A stretch of 64,000 nucleotides of DNA from Flavobacterium potami. GTDB taxonomy: Bacteria; Bacteroidota; Bacteroidia; Flavobacteriales; Flavobacteriaceae. Position numbers and translations under genes: made by a program. The stretch lies in the NCBI RefSeq assembly GCF_020026915.1, contig NZ_JAINUY010000002.1:744001-808000 (forward strand). Reading direction: 5' to 3'. The notes beneath the pieces were generated by a model that worked only from the letters and a program-made list of their open reading frames with translations, searched no databases and was not told where the DNA came from. Shown in pieces: positions 26,589-35,318 of this stretch. How positions within the stretch are numbered: the stretch's first letter is position 1; each line of letters starts with the position of its first letter.

Positions 26589-27131
26589 TTATAATCGGCG
26601 TGGATCATTTTCAGGATATTCTTCGTCATCATTGTCTTCCTGAACGTCATCTTCGATATAATCATTTTCATGATCGTCTATATCTTCTTCAATATATTCG
26701 TCGTCTTCATCATCTTCATCTTCATCTTCGTCTTCGTCCAAATCTTCTAAAACATCTTCCGTTTCGTTAAAATCGTAATCATCTTCTCCTGCAGCAGAAG
26801 GATTGTCTAATTCGTCGACTTCATCTTCGTAATCGTCGCCTTCGAGTTCTACCTCATAAATATCATCATTGTTGTCTTCCAAATCTCTGTCGGTATGAAA
26901 GTCATCATTTAAATCGTCCAAATCATCATCGGACATGTAATCTTCTTGATCTGGATTTGGTCGGTTCGGATTATATCCATTTCTCACCGTATATCCTCTT
27001 TCTGCAATTTGAGCATTGTCATTATCTGGTTCTCGAGTGTCATCTTTCAGATCCTTACTCAAATTTCTATCATTAGAGAAATGAGTTTGCATCTCTCTAT
27101 TCAAACTGTTTTTTTTATCTGTAGTATTCAT
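26589..27131 (-). CDS. highly acidic low-complexity protein
   Basis: 180 residues. From about residue 60 the chain is dominated by Asp and Glu, with runs such as DEDEDEDDEDDEYIEEDIDD. The N-terminal part (HFSNDRNLSKDLKDDTREPD, then RGYTVRNGYNPNRPNPDQED) is mixed. No signal, no membrane segment. Likely intrinsically disordered. Acidic proteins can act as DNA mimics, chaperones or metal/counter-ion buffers; none is shown here. It lies in the stress island beside YciE. The reverse frames do not look coding, so I accept it. Confidence 0.75.
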   Translation of the reverse strand: MNTTDKKNSLNREMQTHFSNDRNLSKDLKDDTREPDNDNAQIAERGYTVRNGYNPNRPNPDQEDYMSDDDLDDLNDDFHTDRDLEDNNDDIYEVELEGDDYEDEVDELDNPSAAGEDDYDFNETEDVLEDLDEDEDEDEDDEDDEYIEEDIDDHENDYIEDDVQEDNDDEEYPENDPRRL

Positions 27132-27160
27132 GACGTTTTGTTTTTATGATTTCTATCTTA

Positions 27161-27168
27161 CAAAGCTA
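27161..27168 (-). promoter_or_regulatory. candidate -7 element for acidic protein gene
   Basis: On the minus strand TAGCTTTG fits TAnnTTTG, about 30 bases upstream of the ATG at 27131. No TTG at ideal spacing was found. Confidence 0.35.
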
Positions 27169-27320
27169 CTTCCAGATTTGTAAGGTTTTATTATAGAATT
27201 GTACGGTCTAATTGTATAATTAACAGATGCTTAGAATACAATTTATATGTTGAATCATATAACCCATCCGATGTAACAGGTGTTAATTTTACAATCTTAT
27301 TAATCGTAAAAATTATTACC

Positions 27321-27908
27321 ATGAAAACTACAGATAGTAAAGCAACATCTGCAAAATCAACCGCTAAAAAAGAAACAACCCCTAGAGGAGTTACAAAACC
27401 AAAATCAAATGCAGCTTCAGGATTGACTGAATTGTTTGAAGATGGATTAAAAGATATTTATTGGGCAGAGAAAGCCCTAACAAAAGCATTGCCAACGATG
27501 GTTAAAAATGCTTCTTCTGTTGAGTTAAAAGATGCAATTGACAATCATTTAACCGAAACCGAAGAACAAATTACTCGTTTAGAGCAGGTGTTTAAAATTA
27601 TGGGACAAAAACCTGCAGCCAAAAAATGCGATGCCATGGAAGGTTTGATTGAAGAAGCAAAAGGAATGCTGGAAGAAACCGAAATTGGAGTAGTACGCGA
27701 TGCCGCAATTATTGCCGCAAGTCAGAAAATCGAGCATTACGAAATTGCAACTTACGGAACTTTAAGACAATTTGCAGAAACTCTTGGTTTACCCGAAGCA
27801 GCTACTTTGTTGGAACAAACACTTGATGAAGAAAAAGGTGCCGATAAAATTTTGACAGAAGTTGCCGTAAATGCCGTCAACCTAGAAGCGGCAGAAATTG
27901 AGGAATAA
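27321..27908 (+). CDS. YciE/DUF892 ferritin-like stress protein
   Basis: 195 residues. A lysine/threonine-rich N-terminal tail of about 30 residues (KATSAKSTAKKETTPRG) precedes the DUF892 four-helix bundle: LTELFEDGLKDIYWAEKALT, helices with conserved Glu/His such as SQKIEHYEIATYG and LLEQTLDEEKGAD. YciE-type proteins bind di-metal centres and are induced by general and osmotic stress. The basic tail could bind nucleic acid (inference). A terminator follows. Confidence 0.92.
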   Translation: MKTTDSKATSAKSTAKKETTPRGVTKPKSNAASGLTELFEDGLKDIYWAEKALTKALPTMVKNASSVELKDAIDNHLTETEEQITRLEQVFKIMGQKPAAKKCDAMEGLIEEAKGMLEETEIGVVRDAAIIAASQKIEHYEIATYGTLRQFAETLGLPEAATLLEQTLDEEKGADKILTEVAVNAVNLEAAEIEE

Positions 27909-27921
27909 TTGAAAATAAATT

Positions 27922-27950
27922 AAAGTGCAGTTTTCGAGCTGCACTTTTTA
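27922..27950 (+). terminator. terminator after yciE-like gene
   Basis: AAAGTGCAG pairs with CTGCACTTT around TTTTCGAG, followed by TT. It lies 14 bases after the stop codon. Confidence 0.8.
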
Positions 27951-27964
27951 CTTAAATAGAATGT

Positions 27965-28696
27965 ATGCCCGAAGGTCCATCGATATTAATTTTAAAAGAA
28001 GAAGTAAAACAGTTTAACGGACAGAAAGTTATTTCTGCATCCGGCACCAGTACTATTGATTTTTCTCGTCTAACAGATAAAACTATCAAGGCTTTTAAAA
28101 CCTGGGGCAAACACTTTTTGATCTGTTTTGATTCTTTTACGATTAAAATTCAATTGCTGATGTTTGGGACGTACAAAATCAACGAGCGGAAAACAGCCAA
28201 ACCAAGATTAAGTTTGGTTTTTGAAGATGGCGAACTCAATTTTTATACCTGCTCAGTCAAAATCTTAAACGGAGATCTCAATTCATATTACGATTGGAGT
28301 TCGGACGTTATGAATGAAAATTGGAATCCGAAAAAAGCTCAAAATAAGCTGGAAAAAATGTCGGATACCATGATTTGTGACGCAGTTTTGGATCAAGAAA
28401 TTTTTGCAGGAGTAGGGAATATCATAAAAAATGAAGTTTTGTACCGATGTTATATTCATCCGGAATCTATTATTGGAAAAATTCCTCAAGATGAAATAAG
28501 CCAGATAATTGCAGAATGTTCTATTTACAGTTTCGAATTTTTGTATTGGAAAAAGAAATCTGAACTCAAACAAAATTGGAAAATCTACACCAAAAAAATA
28601 TGTCAAAGATGTAATCTGCCCATTCAATGCAGAAAAACCGGAGTAAGCAAACGAAATAGTTTTTTCTGTACTAACTGCCAACAATTATACAAATGA
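27965..28696 (+). CDS. Fpg/Nei-family DNA glycosylase (endonuclease VIII-like)
   Basis: 243 residues. The N-terminus is MPEGP, with Pro1 (after Met removal) and Glu2 as catalytic residues, the form typical of Nei rather than Fpg. The helix-two-turn-helix follows (VLDQEIFAGVGNIIKNEVLY) and a C-terminal zinc finger CQRCNLP ... FFCTNCQQ ends the protein. It excises oxidised pyrimidines or purines and cuts the strand by beta/delta elimination. It overlaps the next gene by four bases (ATGA), indicating translational coupling with the DUF72 gene. Confidence 0.92.
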   Translation: MPEGPSILILKEEVKQFNGQKVISASGTSTIDFSRLTDKTIKAFKTWGKHFLICFDSFTIKIQLLMFGTYKINERKTAKPRLSLVFEDGELNFYTCSVKILNGDLNSYYDWSSDVMNENWNPKKAQNKLEKMSDTMICDAVLDQEIFAGVGNIIKNEVLYRCYIHPESIIGKIPQDEISQIIAECSIYSFEFLYWKKKSELKQNWKIYTKKICQRCNLPIQCRKTGVSKRNSFFCTNCQQLYK

Positions 28697-29406
28697 AAAA
28701 TCAAGTATTAATAGGATGCTCCAGCTACTATAACCGCTTTTGGAAGAATATTTTTTATCCTTTAAATCTCCCTTCAAAAAAATGGTTTGATTTTTATTGC
28801 CAACATTTTAATACTTACGAATTTAATGGAAGTTTCTACAAATTTCCAACGGTTAGAATATTTAATAACTGGTATGATAAAACGCCTGACACTTTTTTGT
28901 TTTCGGTAAAAGTGCCGAAAGAAATCACGCACATCAAGAAACTAAAAGAATGTGAAGGGCTTTTAGAAGATTTTTACGAAGTGTGTAAATACGGAATGAA
29001 AGAAAAATTAGGAGCTGTCTTGTTCCAATTTCCTCCAAGTTATGATTTTAGTAAAAAAAGACTAGAAAACATTATTGGACTTTTGAATTATGATTTTAAA
29101 AATGTAATTGAATTTCGACATGAAACATGGTGGAATGATGAGGTTTGGAGTGCTTTTAAAGACAATAAAATCACTTTTTGCAGTGTAAGTCACCCGAAAT
29201 TGCCGCAGACGATTTTCAAAGATTTTCCGTTGATTTATATTCGTTTTCACGGAGTTCCAAAAATGTTTTTTTCCAGTTACTCTACAGAAGAATTGCAGCA
29301 GGTAAATGAAGCAATAGAAAAAACTACAGGTTTTATTTATTTCAATAATACAGCCAGCGAAGCAGGAATTTTGAATGCTTTGGAGCTGAAAAGAATGAAT
29401 GTATAA
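28693..29406 (+). CDS. DUF72 family protein
   Basis: 237 residues, TIM-barrel-like DUF72 (YecE-type). Motifs: IGCSSYYNRFWKNIFYP at the start, YEFNGSFYKFP, FSVKVPKEITH, LGAVLFQFPPSY and the C-terminal YFNNTASEAGILNALEL. The biochemical role of DUF72 is not established; members often lie with DNA-repair or stress genes. Coupled by ATGA overlap to the glycosylase gene. An octamer element begins nine bases after its stop. Confidence 0.9.
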   Translation: MKNQVLIGCSSYYNRFWKNIFYPLNLPSKKWFDFYCQHFNTYEFNGSFYKFPTVRIFNNWYDKTPDTFLFSVKVPKEITHIKKLKECEGLLEDFYEVCKYGMKEKLGAVLFQFPPSYDFSKKRLENIIGLLNYDFKNVIEFRHETWWNDEVWSAFKDNKITFCSVSHPKLPQTIFKDFPLIYIRFHGVPKMFFSSYSTEELQQVNEAIEKTTGFIYFNNTASEAGILNALELKRMNV

Positions 29407-29414
29407 AATTAATT

Positions 29415-29500
29415 AACCGCAAAGAGCGCAAAGTCTTTCGTAAAGTACACAAAGAAAATTTCTTGTGAACTTAGCGTTTTGCCTTGCGCTCTTTGCGGTT
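29415..29500. repeat. octamer inverted repeat, GCAAAG type
   Basis: The left arm AACCGCAAAGAGCGCAAAG begins nine bases after the DUF72 stop. The right arm ends in GCGCTCTTTGCGGTT at 29500, 14 bases from the stop codon of the convergent general-stress gene. The outer 15 bases are perfectly inverse. Confidence 0.8.
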
Positions 29501-29513
29501 AAATTAAAGTAAT

Positions 29514-30014
29514 CTATAATTTCAAGCTTCCTTCAATTCCGTCATCCATTGTTTTTCCGGTAACCAATGCAGCTGTCATTTTTGCGATGGCAACCATTTT
29601 TCCGTTTTTATTGTTCCAATAGTAACCATCTTCAGGAACTACTTTTATGACACTCAGATTCGGGTCATCTACGCCTCCTGGCATCCAGATTTTTACAGCA
29701 GGATTCCATAATCTTTCGATAGTTTCTTTGTCATGTTCAATAGTTGCAGTTCCGTGCAAAGTCAGGAATTTATCGTGAGGCTCAGAAAAGAAAATTTCTA
29801 CCATCGGATTTAATGTGATTTCTGCATTCTGACTGCTGTTTCGATCCGATAAAAACCAAAGTTGTCCTTTATCATCAATTTCCTGAACGGACATTGGTCT
29901 CGATTGAAGTCTGTATTCATTGTATGTACAAAACATACATGTTTTAATATTTTCAGCAAGATCTTTTATTTTCTCTACTGCAAATTCATCTGTAAGGTCT
30001 TTATGATCGCCCAT
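29514..30014 (-). CDS. pyridoxamine 5'-phosphate oxidase family general stress protein
   Basis: 166 residues, split-barrel flavin-binding fold. Visible are KTCMFCTYNEYRLQSRPMSV at the N-terminus, GQLWFLSDRNSSQNAEI and VEIFFSEPHDKFLTLHGTAT, the pattern of YdaG/GsiB-neighbour 'general stress protein 26' proteins. These bind FMN or FAD; most do not act on pyridoxamine phosphate. Consistent with the surrounding stress genes. Cytoplasmic. Confidence 0.9.
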   Translation of the reverse strand: MGDHKDLTDEFAVEKIKDLAENIKTCMFCTYNEYRLQSRPMSVQEIDDKGQLWFLSDRNSSQNAEITLNPMVEIFFSEPHDKFLTLHGTATIEHDKETIERLWNPAVKIWMPGGVDDPNLSVIKVVPEDGYYWNNKNGKMVAIAKMTAALVTGKTMDDGIEGSLKL

Positions 30015-30167
30015 AACGCTATATTTTTAAAAGTTTATATTGTATTTCTAATTATTTGATTATAGTAAAGTTGCGGCTTTTAAAGCTTTTTTAGCTTATA
30101 TAATTCAACATAGAAATTATTAGATTTCAATTCTTAATATTTATGTAAGAATTGGAGTAATTAACGA

Positions 30168-30194
30168 TTGTTGGAAAAAAATAGTCTATCTTTG
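30168..30194 (+). promoter_or_regulatory. promoter of response-regulator gene
   Basis: TTG (30168-30170), 16 bases, TATCTTTG (30187-30194): matches TTG-N16/19-TAnnTTTG. The ATG is at 30220. Confidence 0.5.
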
Positions 30195-30219
30195 GATTTC
30201 ATATTTCCCTATAAATGCC

Positions 30220-30657
30220 ATGACAGACTACACTATATTTTATACCGACGATGATGAAGACGATATTACGATCTTTACAGATGCAGTAGATTCGATATCT
30301 CAAAACATCATTCTTCAAACATATTCTGAAGGGCAAAAGTTGCTGAACGCTATATTTAATCCGCCTTCAACACCTTATGTGGTTTTTTTAGATTTGAACA
30401 TGCCGGGAAAAAACGGATTTGACGTTTTAGAAGAATTGAGAAATTCGGATTATAAAAAAGACATTCCGGTTGTTATTTATTCAACTTCAAGCGAACCGGG
30501 AATTATTGAAAAATGCAGAACTCTGGGTGCAAATGGTTTTATTACAAAACCAGTTTTAATGAGCGATATTATAAAATCTATAGAACACGCGATTCAAATT
30601 GATTGGGGAAAATTTATTACAACCAAATCTAATTTTGTTTTAAATACCAATATTTAA
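30220..30657 (+). CDS. single-domain response regulator
   Basis: 145 residues, only a receiver domain. Acidic pocket DDDEDD near residues 10-15, phospho-acceptor Asp58 in VVFLDLNMPGKNG, Thr/Ser in IYSTSS and Lys in GFITKPV. No output domain, so it probably acts by protein contact. It converges with a PAS histidine kinase gene and their ends overlap by four bases; the kinase may be its partner (inference). Confidence 0.92.
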   Translation: MTDYTIFYTDDDEDDITIFTDAVDSISQNIILQTYSEGQKLLNAIFNPPSTPYVVFLDLNMPGKNGFDVLEELRNSDYKKDIPVVIYSTSSEPGIIEKCRTLGANGFITKPVLMSDIIKSIEHAIQIDWGKFITTKSNFVLNTNI

Positions 30658-33467
30658 GATAAATCAGGAATATAAATATTGAAGGTTGAACCTTCTCCCT
30701 TTTCGCTAGAAACAATGATGGAACCTTTATGGTTTTCTACAATTTTCTTTACAATGGCTAGTCCAATTCCTGTTCCTCGGTATTCGCTTTCAGTATTTAG
30801 ACGCTGAAAAACTTCGAAGATTTTTTCTTTATATGCCATTTCAAAACCAATTCCGTTGTCGGAAACCTGGAGATGAAGATAAGTTTTGTCTTTAAATTCA
30901 GCATTTGGAATTGATTTTCCGTCTATTTGTTCTACTGAAATTTTTACGTGTGGCGGAATGCCCGGTTTAGAAAACTTCAATGCATTTTCTACCAAATTAT
31001 GAAGCAATTGTCTGAATTGAAATTGTATAAGTGTTGCTTCTCCCAAATGATTGTATTCAATAACGGCATTTTTCTCTTCAATTCGATCCGAAAAATCACT
31101 TATAACTTCTTCTGCAATTTCGTCTATTTTAACATTTGTAAAAACACGGTCAGCAGAATTCGCTCTGGAATAGGTCAATAAATCCTGAATCAAATTCTGC
31201 ATCCTTTTGGCAGAAATCTCAATTCTTGCTAAATACGTTTTGGCAATTGCCGAAATATTCTGTTCATCCAAATCGGCTAATCTGCTTGCAAAAGTCTGAA
31301 TTTTTCTAAGCGGTTCTTGAAGATCATGACTTGAAATATAGGCAAAAGACTGCAGTTCAATATTCATATTGACCAAATCTCTGTTTTTAAGTTCCAGTTG
31401 TGTAGTACGTTCTAGAATTTGTTCTTCAAGGCGATTGGTAAAATTCTTTTGCTCTTCAATATCGGTACTGGTTCCAACCCACATTTGGATTTTTCCAAAT
31501 TCGTCAAGTTGTGCAATCGCACGACTCAGTTGCCAGCGATATTCTCCATCATAACGTTTAAAACGATGAATAAAAAGAAAATCATGTCCTGATTTTACAG
31601 ATTCCATCCAAAGTTTTACGTTTTCTTCGCGGTCATCCGGATGTATAATTTGAAGCCAGCCGTTCTTCGTAATTTCTTCTTTAGAAACGCCCGAATAGGT
31701 ATAAAAAGTTTCATTAAAATAATTCAAATTTCCTAAAGTATCGCTGGTCCAGATTAGCTGTGGCATAGAATCGGCGAGAACTCTGAACTTTTTTTCACTT
31801 TTCATTAATACCTGTTGAATATCTTTTTCAATAGTTGAATCCATAACCGTTCCGAGCATTTTTACCGGATTGTTATGGTCGTCAAAAAAGACTTTTCCGT
31901 GTACTTTAATCCAGCCAATAGAGTTATCCATTTTCAGAATTCGGGCTTCGTATTTGTAAATACTGGTTTTGAAAGCTTTTTCTAAAGCATCAACCACGAT
32001 ATGTTCATCTTCAGGAAGAATTCGATCGCGAATGTCCTGATGAATAATTTTTCTGTTTTTATCAAAACCAAAAATTTCTAAAATGTTATCACTGTAAATT
32101 AATTTTCTCGTTAGAAGATTTAGGTCCCAAGTTGCAATTTCGCCAATTTCAGCTGCTAATCTTGCTCTTTCCTCAGCGGTTTCTACTTTTTTGCGAGCTT
32201 TAACCTTCGAAGTTACATCATTTACGGTAACCATAATTCCAGACGCTTTTCCGTTTTTTTCGTAAAGCGTTGTGTATTCGTAATCCAGATAGAATTTTTT
32301 TAGTTTTCCTTTAATGTCCACATAGGCAACAGATTCATATTCCCGAATTGTTTTGCCATTGGTGAGCACTTCATTCAATAATTCAGGATATTTTTGATTT
32401 TTAAGTTCCGGAAAAACTTCCAACAAAGGTTTCCCAATACAATCTTTCTCTTCTTTTTGCCAAATATCATTCAATAAAGTGGTATTGGCCATTTCAATAA
32501 TATACTCTTTTCCTCTAAAAATAGCCATTGCAATAGGAGATTCCATCACAATATTTCTAAATGCTTTTTCACTTTCAGAGAGAAGATGTCTGGCTTTTAC
32601 TTCTGCTGTAACTTCATAAGCTACCACAATTACACCTGTAATGTTCTCATTTTCTTCTTTTAAGGGATAAAAAACGAGATTAAAATAAGCTAATTCTTGT
32701 TTGTTGTATCTGTTTAAGGTTACCGCAAACTCGTCAGCGTAGTAAGGTTCGCCGGTTTCGAAGACATTTTTTAGAATAGGATAAGCGGTTTCCTTTGTTT
32801 CTGGAACCACATCAAAAATAGGTTTATTTAAGATATTACTTTCCGTTCTGTCTATAATATGGAGGTAAGTAATGTTTGCCATTTCGACAATCAACTCTTT
32901 GCCTTTTAAAATACAGATTCCGAGAGGTAATTGTTTAACTGTATTTCTAAAACGTTTTTCACTTTCTTCCAGATTTTTACGAATGGTAACCTGTTTTGTA
33001 GTTTCATTACAAATTACTAAAACTCCTGCTGTTTTTCCGTTTTCATCATTTACTGGACTATAACTAAAGGTCCAATAAACGTCTTCCATTTGACCGTTTC
33101 TATATATTGGTAATAATTTATCTTCGTACCAGGTAGCGTCTCCTTTTTCTAAAACCTGATCAATTAGAGGTTTGATGAAATCCCAGATTTCAGGCCAGTA
33201 ATCTGCACCTTTTTTACCTAGAATATCAGGATGTTTGCCATCATTTCCAAGACTTGGACGATAGGCGTCATTATAAAAACAAATATGATCTGGTCCCCAA
33301 AATAAAAACATTGGGAATTTTGAATTTAAGAGAATTCCTAAAGTGGTTCGAAGACTTTGCGGCCACAATTCCGGATTGCCAACTGCTGTTTTACTCCAAT
33401 CTTTAGCACGGATAAGTTTACCCATTTCACCTCCATTTGCCAGAAAATCATAATTGTTATTATTCAT
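30654..33467 (-). CDS. multi-PAS cytoplasmic sensor histidine kinase
   Basis: 937 residues from ATG 33467, chosen because MNNNNYDFLANGGEMG is a family-like start; the frame extends 38 codons further but that stretch is hydrophobic and unlike the family. At least four PAS/PAC modules occupy residues 1-690 (for example LGICILKGKELIVEMANITY and the similar AMAIFRGKEYIIEMANTTLL, a likely internal duplication). HisKA follows with phospho-His in YISSHDLQEPLRKIQTFASR, then HATPase_c with N box LVENALKFSK and G box GTGIGLAIVKKIV. No membrane segment. The signal is unknown. Confidence 0.9.
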   Translation of the reverse strand: MNNNNYDFLANGGEMGKLIRAKDWSKTAVGNPELWPQSLRTTLGILLNSKFPMFLFWGPDHICFYNDAYRPSLGNDGKHPDILGKKGADYWPEIWDFIKPLIDQVLEKGDATWYEDKLLPIYRNGQMEDVYWTFSYSPVNDENGKTAGVLVICNETTKQVTIRKNLEESEKRFRNTVKQLPLGICILKGKELIVEMANITYLHIIDRTESNILNKPIFDVVPETKETAYPILKNVFETGEPYYADEFAVTLNRYNKQELAYFNLVFYPLKEENENITGVIVVAYEVTAEVKARHLLSESEKAFRNIVMESPIAMAIFRGKEYIIEMANTTLLNDIWQKEEKDCIGKPLLEVFPELKNQKYPELLNEVLTNGKTIREYESVAYVDIKGKLKKFYLDYEYTTLYEKNGKASGIMVTVNDVTSKVKARKKVETAEERARLAAEIGEIATWDLNLLTRKLIYSDNILEIFGFDKNRKIIHQDIRDRILPEDEHIVVDALEKAFKTSIYKYEARILKMDNSIGWIKVHGKVFFDDHNNPVKMLGTVMDSTIEKDIQQVLMKSEKKFRVLADSMPQLIWTSDTLGNLNYFNETFYTYSGVSKEEITKNGWLQIIHPDDREENVKLWMESVKSGHDFLFIHRFKRYDGEYRWQLSRAIAQLDEFGKIQMWVGTSTDIEEQKNFTNRLEEQILERTTQLELKNRDLVNMNIELQSFAYISSHDLQEPLRKIQTFASRLADLDEQNISAIAKTYLARIEISAKRMQNLIQDLLTYSRANSADRVFTNVKIDEIAEEVISDFSDRIEEKNAVIEYNHLGEATLIQFQFRQLLHNLVENALKFSKPGIPPHVKISVEQIDGKSIPNAEFKDKTYLHLQVSDNGIGFEMAYKEKIFEVFQRLNTESEYRGTGIGLAIVKKIVENHKGSIIVSSEKGEGSTFNIYIPDLS

Positions 33468-33676
33468 TAAAATTAAATTTATTGTCTTAAAAACGAGCAG
33501 ATTTTCAATGTTATTAAATGTAGTAATTATAACTTGAAAATTCACTTTAATAAAATTAATAAAAAATAAATATTCCTTCAAAAGTGATTTTTGAATGAGC
33601 TAAGATTAAAATCGTTTGAGTTAATTTTATCTCTTTTCAATACGGAAATTTGAATAAAAGATTAAAAACATCAGCC

Positions 33677-34018
33677 ATGAAAAGAGAAGATTCAAAACAC
33701 GAAACCGACTATATAAAGAGATATCAAGAAGAAGGATACACCGTAAATTATGTTTTTGACGGTCATTATTTGATCAATTCTGATACAAAAGCAAATTACA
33801 AACCGGAAGATATATTTATTGTAGCCCATCATCGTTATGAAGGCATGAGCGATCCAGATGATATGTCGATATTATATATAATTGAAACAAAAGATGGTGG
33901 AAAAGGAACTCATTTATTAGGATACGGACCTACGGCAGATTTAGAAGAAGCCGAGTTTTTTAAAGACATTCCGAAAGCAAATTATTCTAAAAACTCAGAC
34001 ATAGGCGAATTGACATAA
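33677..34018 (+). CDS. hypothetical protein, 113 aa
   Basis: 113 residues from ATG 33677; the longer frame begins with TTG at 33650 and has no support. Soluble, no signal. Sequence (YQEEGYTVNYVFDGHYLINS, then EDIFIVAHHRYEGMSDPDDM) suggests a small mixed fold seen in uncharacterised Bacteroidota proteins that are often encoded with stress genes; I cannot name the family. It is divergent from the PAS kinase. Confidence 0.68.
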   Translation: MKREDSKHETDYIKRYQEEGYTVNYVFDGHYLINSDTKANYKPEDIFIVAHHRYEGMSDPDDMSILYIIETKDGGKGTHLLGYGPTADLEEAEFFKDIPKANYSKNSDIGELT

Positions 34019-34055
34019 AAGGAATAAAAATAGATTGATATTTTTATTTTGCTGA

Positions 34056-34099
34056 TGAGCAGTTGTTTCAAATTTATTTGGAGCAGCTGCTTTTTTTTT
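34056..34099 (+). terminator. weak terminator
   Basis: GAGCAGTTG (34058-34066) can pair with the CAGCTGCT region ending at 34091 after a long loop, followed by nine T. A weak stem but a strong T-run. Confidence 0.45.
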
Positions 34100-34100
34100 A

Positions 34101-34297
34101 GGGACAGAGGGACAGAGGGACAGAGGGGCAAAGGTATATAGGGCAAAGAAACAAAGAAACAAAGAAACAAAGAAACAAAGAGACAAAGAGACAAAGGGAT
34201 AGAACGACAAAAGAGAAAATAAAGAAGTGTAAATGACAACAATTATCTTATGCCAAAGAAAACTTTGTCCCTTTGTCACTCTGTCCCTTTGTCCCTC
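34101..34297. repeat. 8-nt-period repeat with inverse arm, ACAAAG type
   Basis: The left part (34101-34214) reads GGGACAGA three times, then units ending ACAAAG (AAACAAAG four times, AGACAAAG twice). The right arm (34263-34297) is CTTTGTCC, CTTTGTCA, CTCTGTCC, CTTTGTCC. It fills most of the 431-base gap 34019-34449. Hydrophobic minus-strand open frames here (for example 33995-34351) are a product of the repeat and are not genes. Confidence 0.8.
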
Positions 34298-34449
34298 AAA
34301 ATAAAAATTATGAAAGTTCTCTCCGAAATTGTATAAATAGTTGAGCAGCAATATAAACGAAATTTGAGTTATAGAAATGAAGATAAAACCAGGGTTAGTT
34401 TTTATATGAAATAATTACTAGACGTTTATTAAAAAACCAAAGCAAAATA

Positions 34450-35256
34450 ATGAAGAAACTTTACATAAATACTGGAAGCTTTGATGCTGTTTTCAACAAC
34501 TTTAAAGAGAGTTTTGGCGGTGATTTATTGATTACTGCTAACGAATACAAATTAAAATTTAAATCAAAATGGGCCAATGGAAGTATTTCTGGAATTCGTT
34601 TTGAGAAAGAAATGACTTATTTGAGTTTTGATTTCACATTTAATCATGATGTTAGTCTAAGTATCGAATCGAATCCTTTGGCGCCAGTGTTTTTTGTGTA
34701 TTGCGAACAAGGAAATTTACTTCATAGTTTTGGGCCAAATGGCGAAGTTAAAGGTTTGAAGAAACAACAATCCGGGATCATGAGTAATTCTTCTTCAATT
34801 AATAGTGTTTTGTATTTTGAAAGCCATAAACGCATCCAATTTTCATTAATAGGATTGCCAACAAATACTGCCAATTCAAATTCAGATTTTGCTCATCAAG
34901 TAAAAAACATATTTATCCACAATTCGGGCAACTATATTTATGTTGGATCTGAAAATCAAAAGATTGGAAATAAATTTCAGGAACTAAAAACAATTCCGCA
35001 GCAAGGAACCGTTCGTTATTTATTAATGCGAACTATTCTGAGAGAAATTTTAGAACTAGAAATTGCCCAGCATCGTTATAATTATTTAACGCCATTTCAA
35101 CCTGTATTGAATTTTGCTGCGAAGCAATTGGGAGAAATAAAAAGACGCTCTCATATCAATTTAATGGCAATTGCCGCACCGGTTTACTTCTTGAAAAGAA
35201 ACTTACAATCAAGAAATCTGGCCTTAAAACCATACAACCAAAAATTAGCTAGCTAG
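34450..35256 (+). CDS. protein resembling AraC sensor domain without DNA-binding domain
   Basis: 268 residues, soluble. The N-terminal two-thirds, with GISGIRFEKEMTYLSFDFTF-like strands and FVYCEQGNLLHSFGPNGEVK, resemble the sensor half of Bacteroidota AraC regulators. The C-terminal part (GTVRYLLMRTILREILELEI) is helical but lacks the AraC helix-turn-helix pair and its F-x-R-x-x-G end. I therefore call it an orphan sensor-like protein. The resemblance is from memory and should be checked by structure comparison. It is a single gene, followed by a terminator. Confidence 0.6.
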   Translation: MKKLYINTGSFDAVFNNFKESFGGDLLITANEYKLKFKSKWANGSISGIRFEKEMTYLSFDFTFNHDVSLSIESNPLAPVFFVYCEQGNLLHSFGPNGEVKGLKKQQSGIMSNSSSINSVLYFESHKRIQFSLIGLPTNTANSNSDFAHQVKNIFIHNSGNYIYVGSENQKIGNKFQELKTIPQQGTVRYLLMRTILREILELEIAQHRYNYLTPFQPVLNFAAKQLGEIKRRSHINLMAIAAPVYFLKRNLQSRNLALKPYNQKLAS

Positions 35257-35276
35257 TAAGCCATATCATATTCTTC

Positions 35277-35312
35277 ACAAAAAAACAGCTTTGGTCAAGC
35301 TGTTTTTTTCTT
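35277..35312. terminator. bidirectional terminator
   Basis: AAAAACAGCTT pairs with AAGCTGTTTTT around TGGTC, flanked by A- and T-runs. It separates the convergent genes ending at 35256 and 35319. Confidence 0.88.
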
Positions 35313-35318
35313 TTTAAG

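Noticed and set aside
28283..28684. Minus-strand 133-codon frame
   Set aside because: It is antisense to the Nei-like glycosylase, which has clear motifs and coupling to the next gene.
33982..34351. Two overlapping minus-strand frames with hydrophobic residues
   Set aside because: They arise because the 8-nt repeat has no stops in these frames; the composition (repeated CLFVSLFL) is a repeat artefact.
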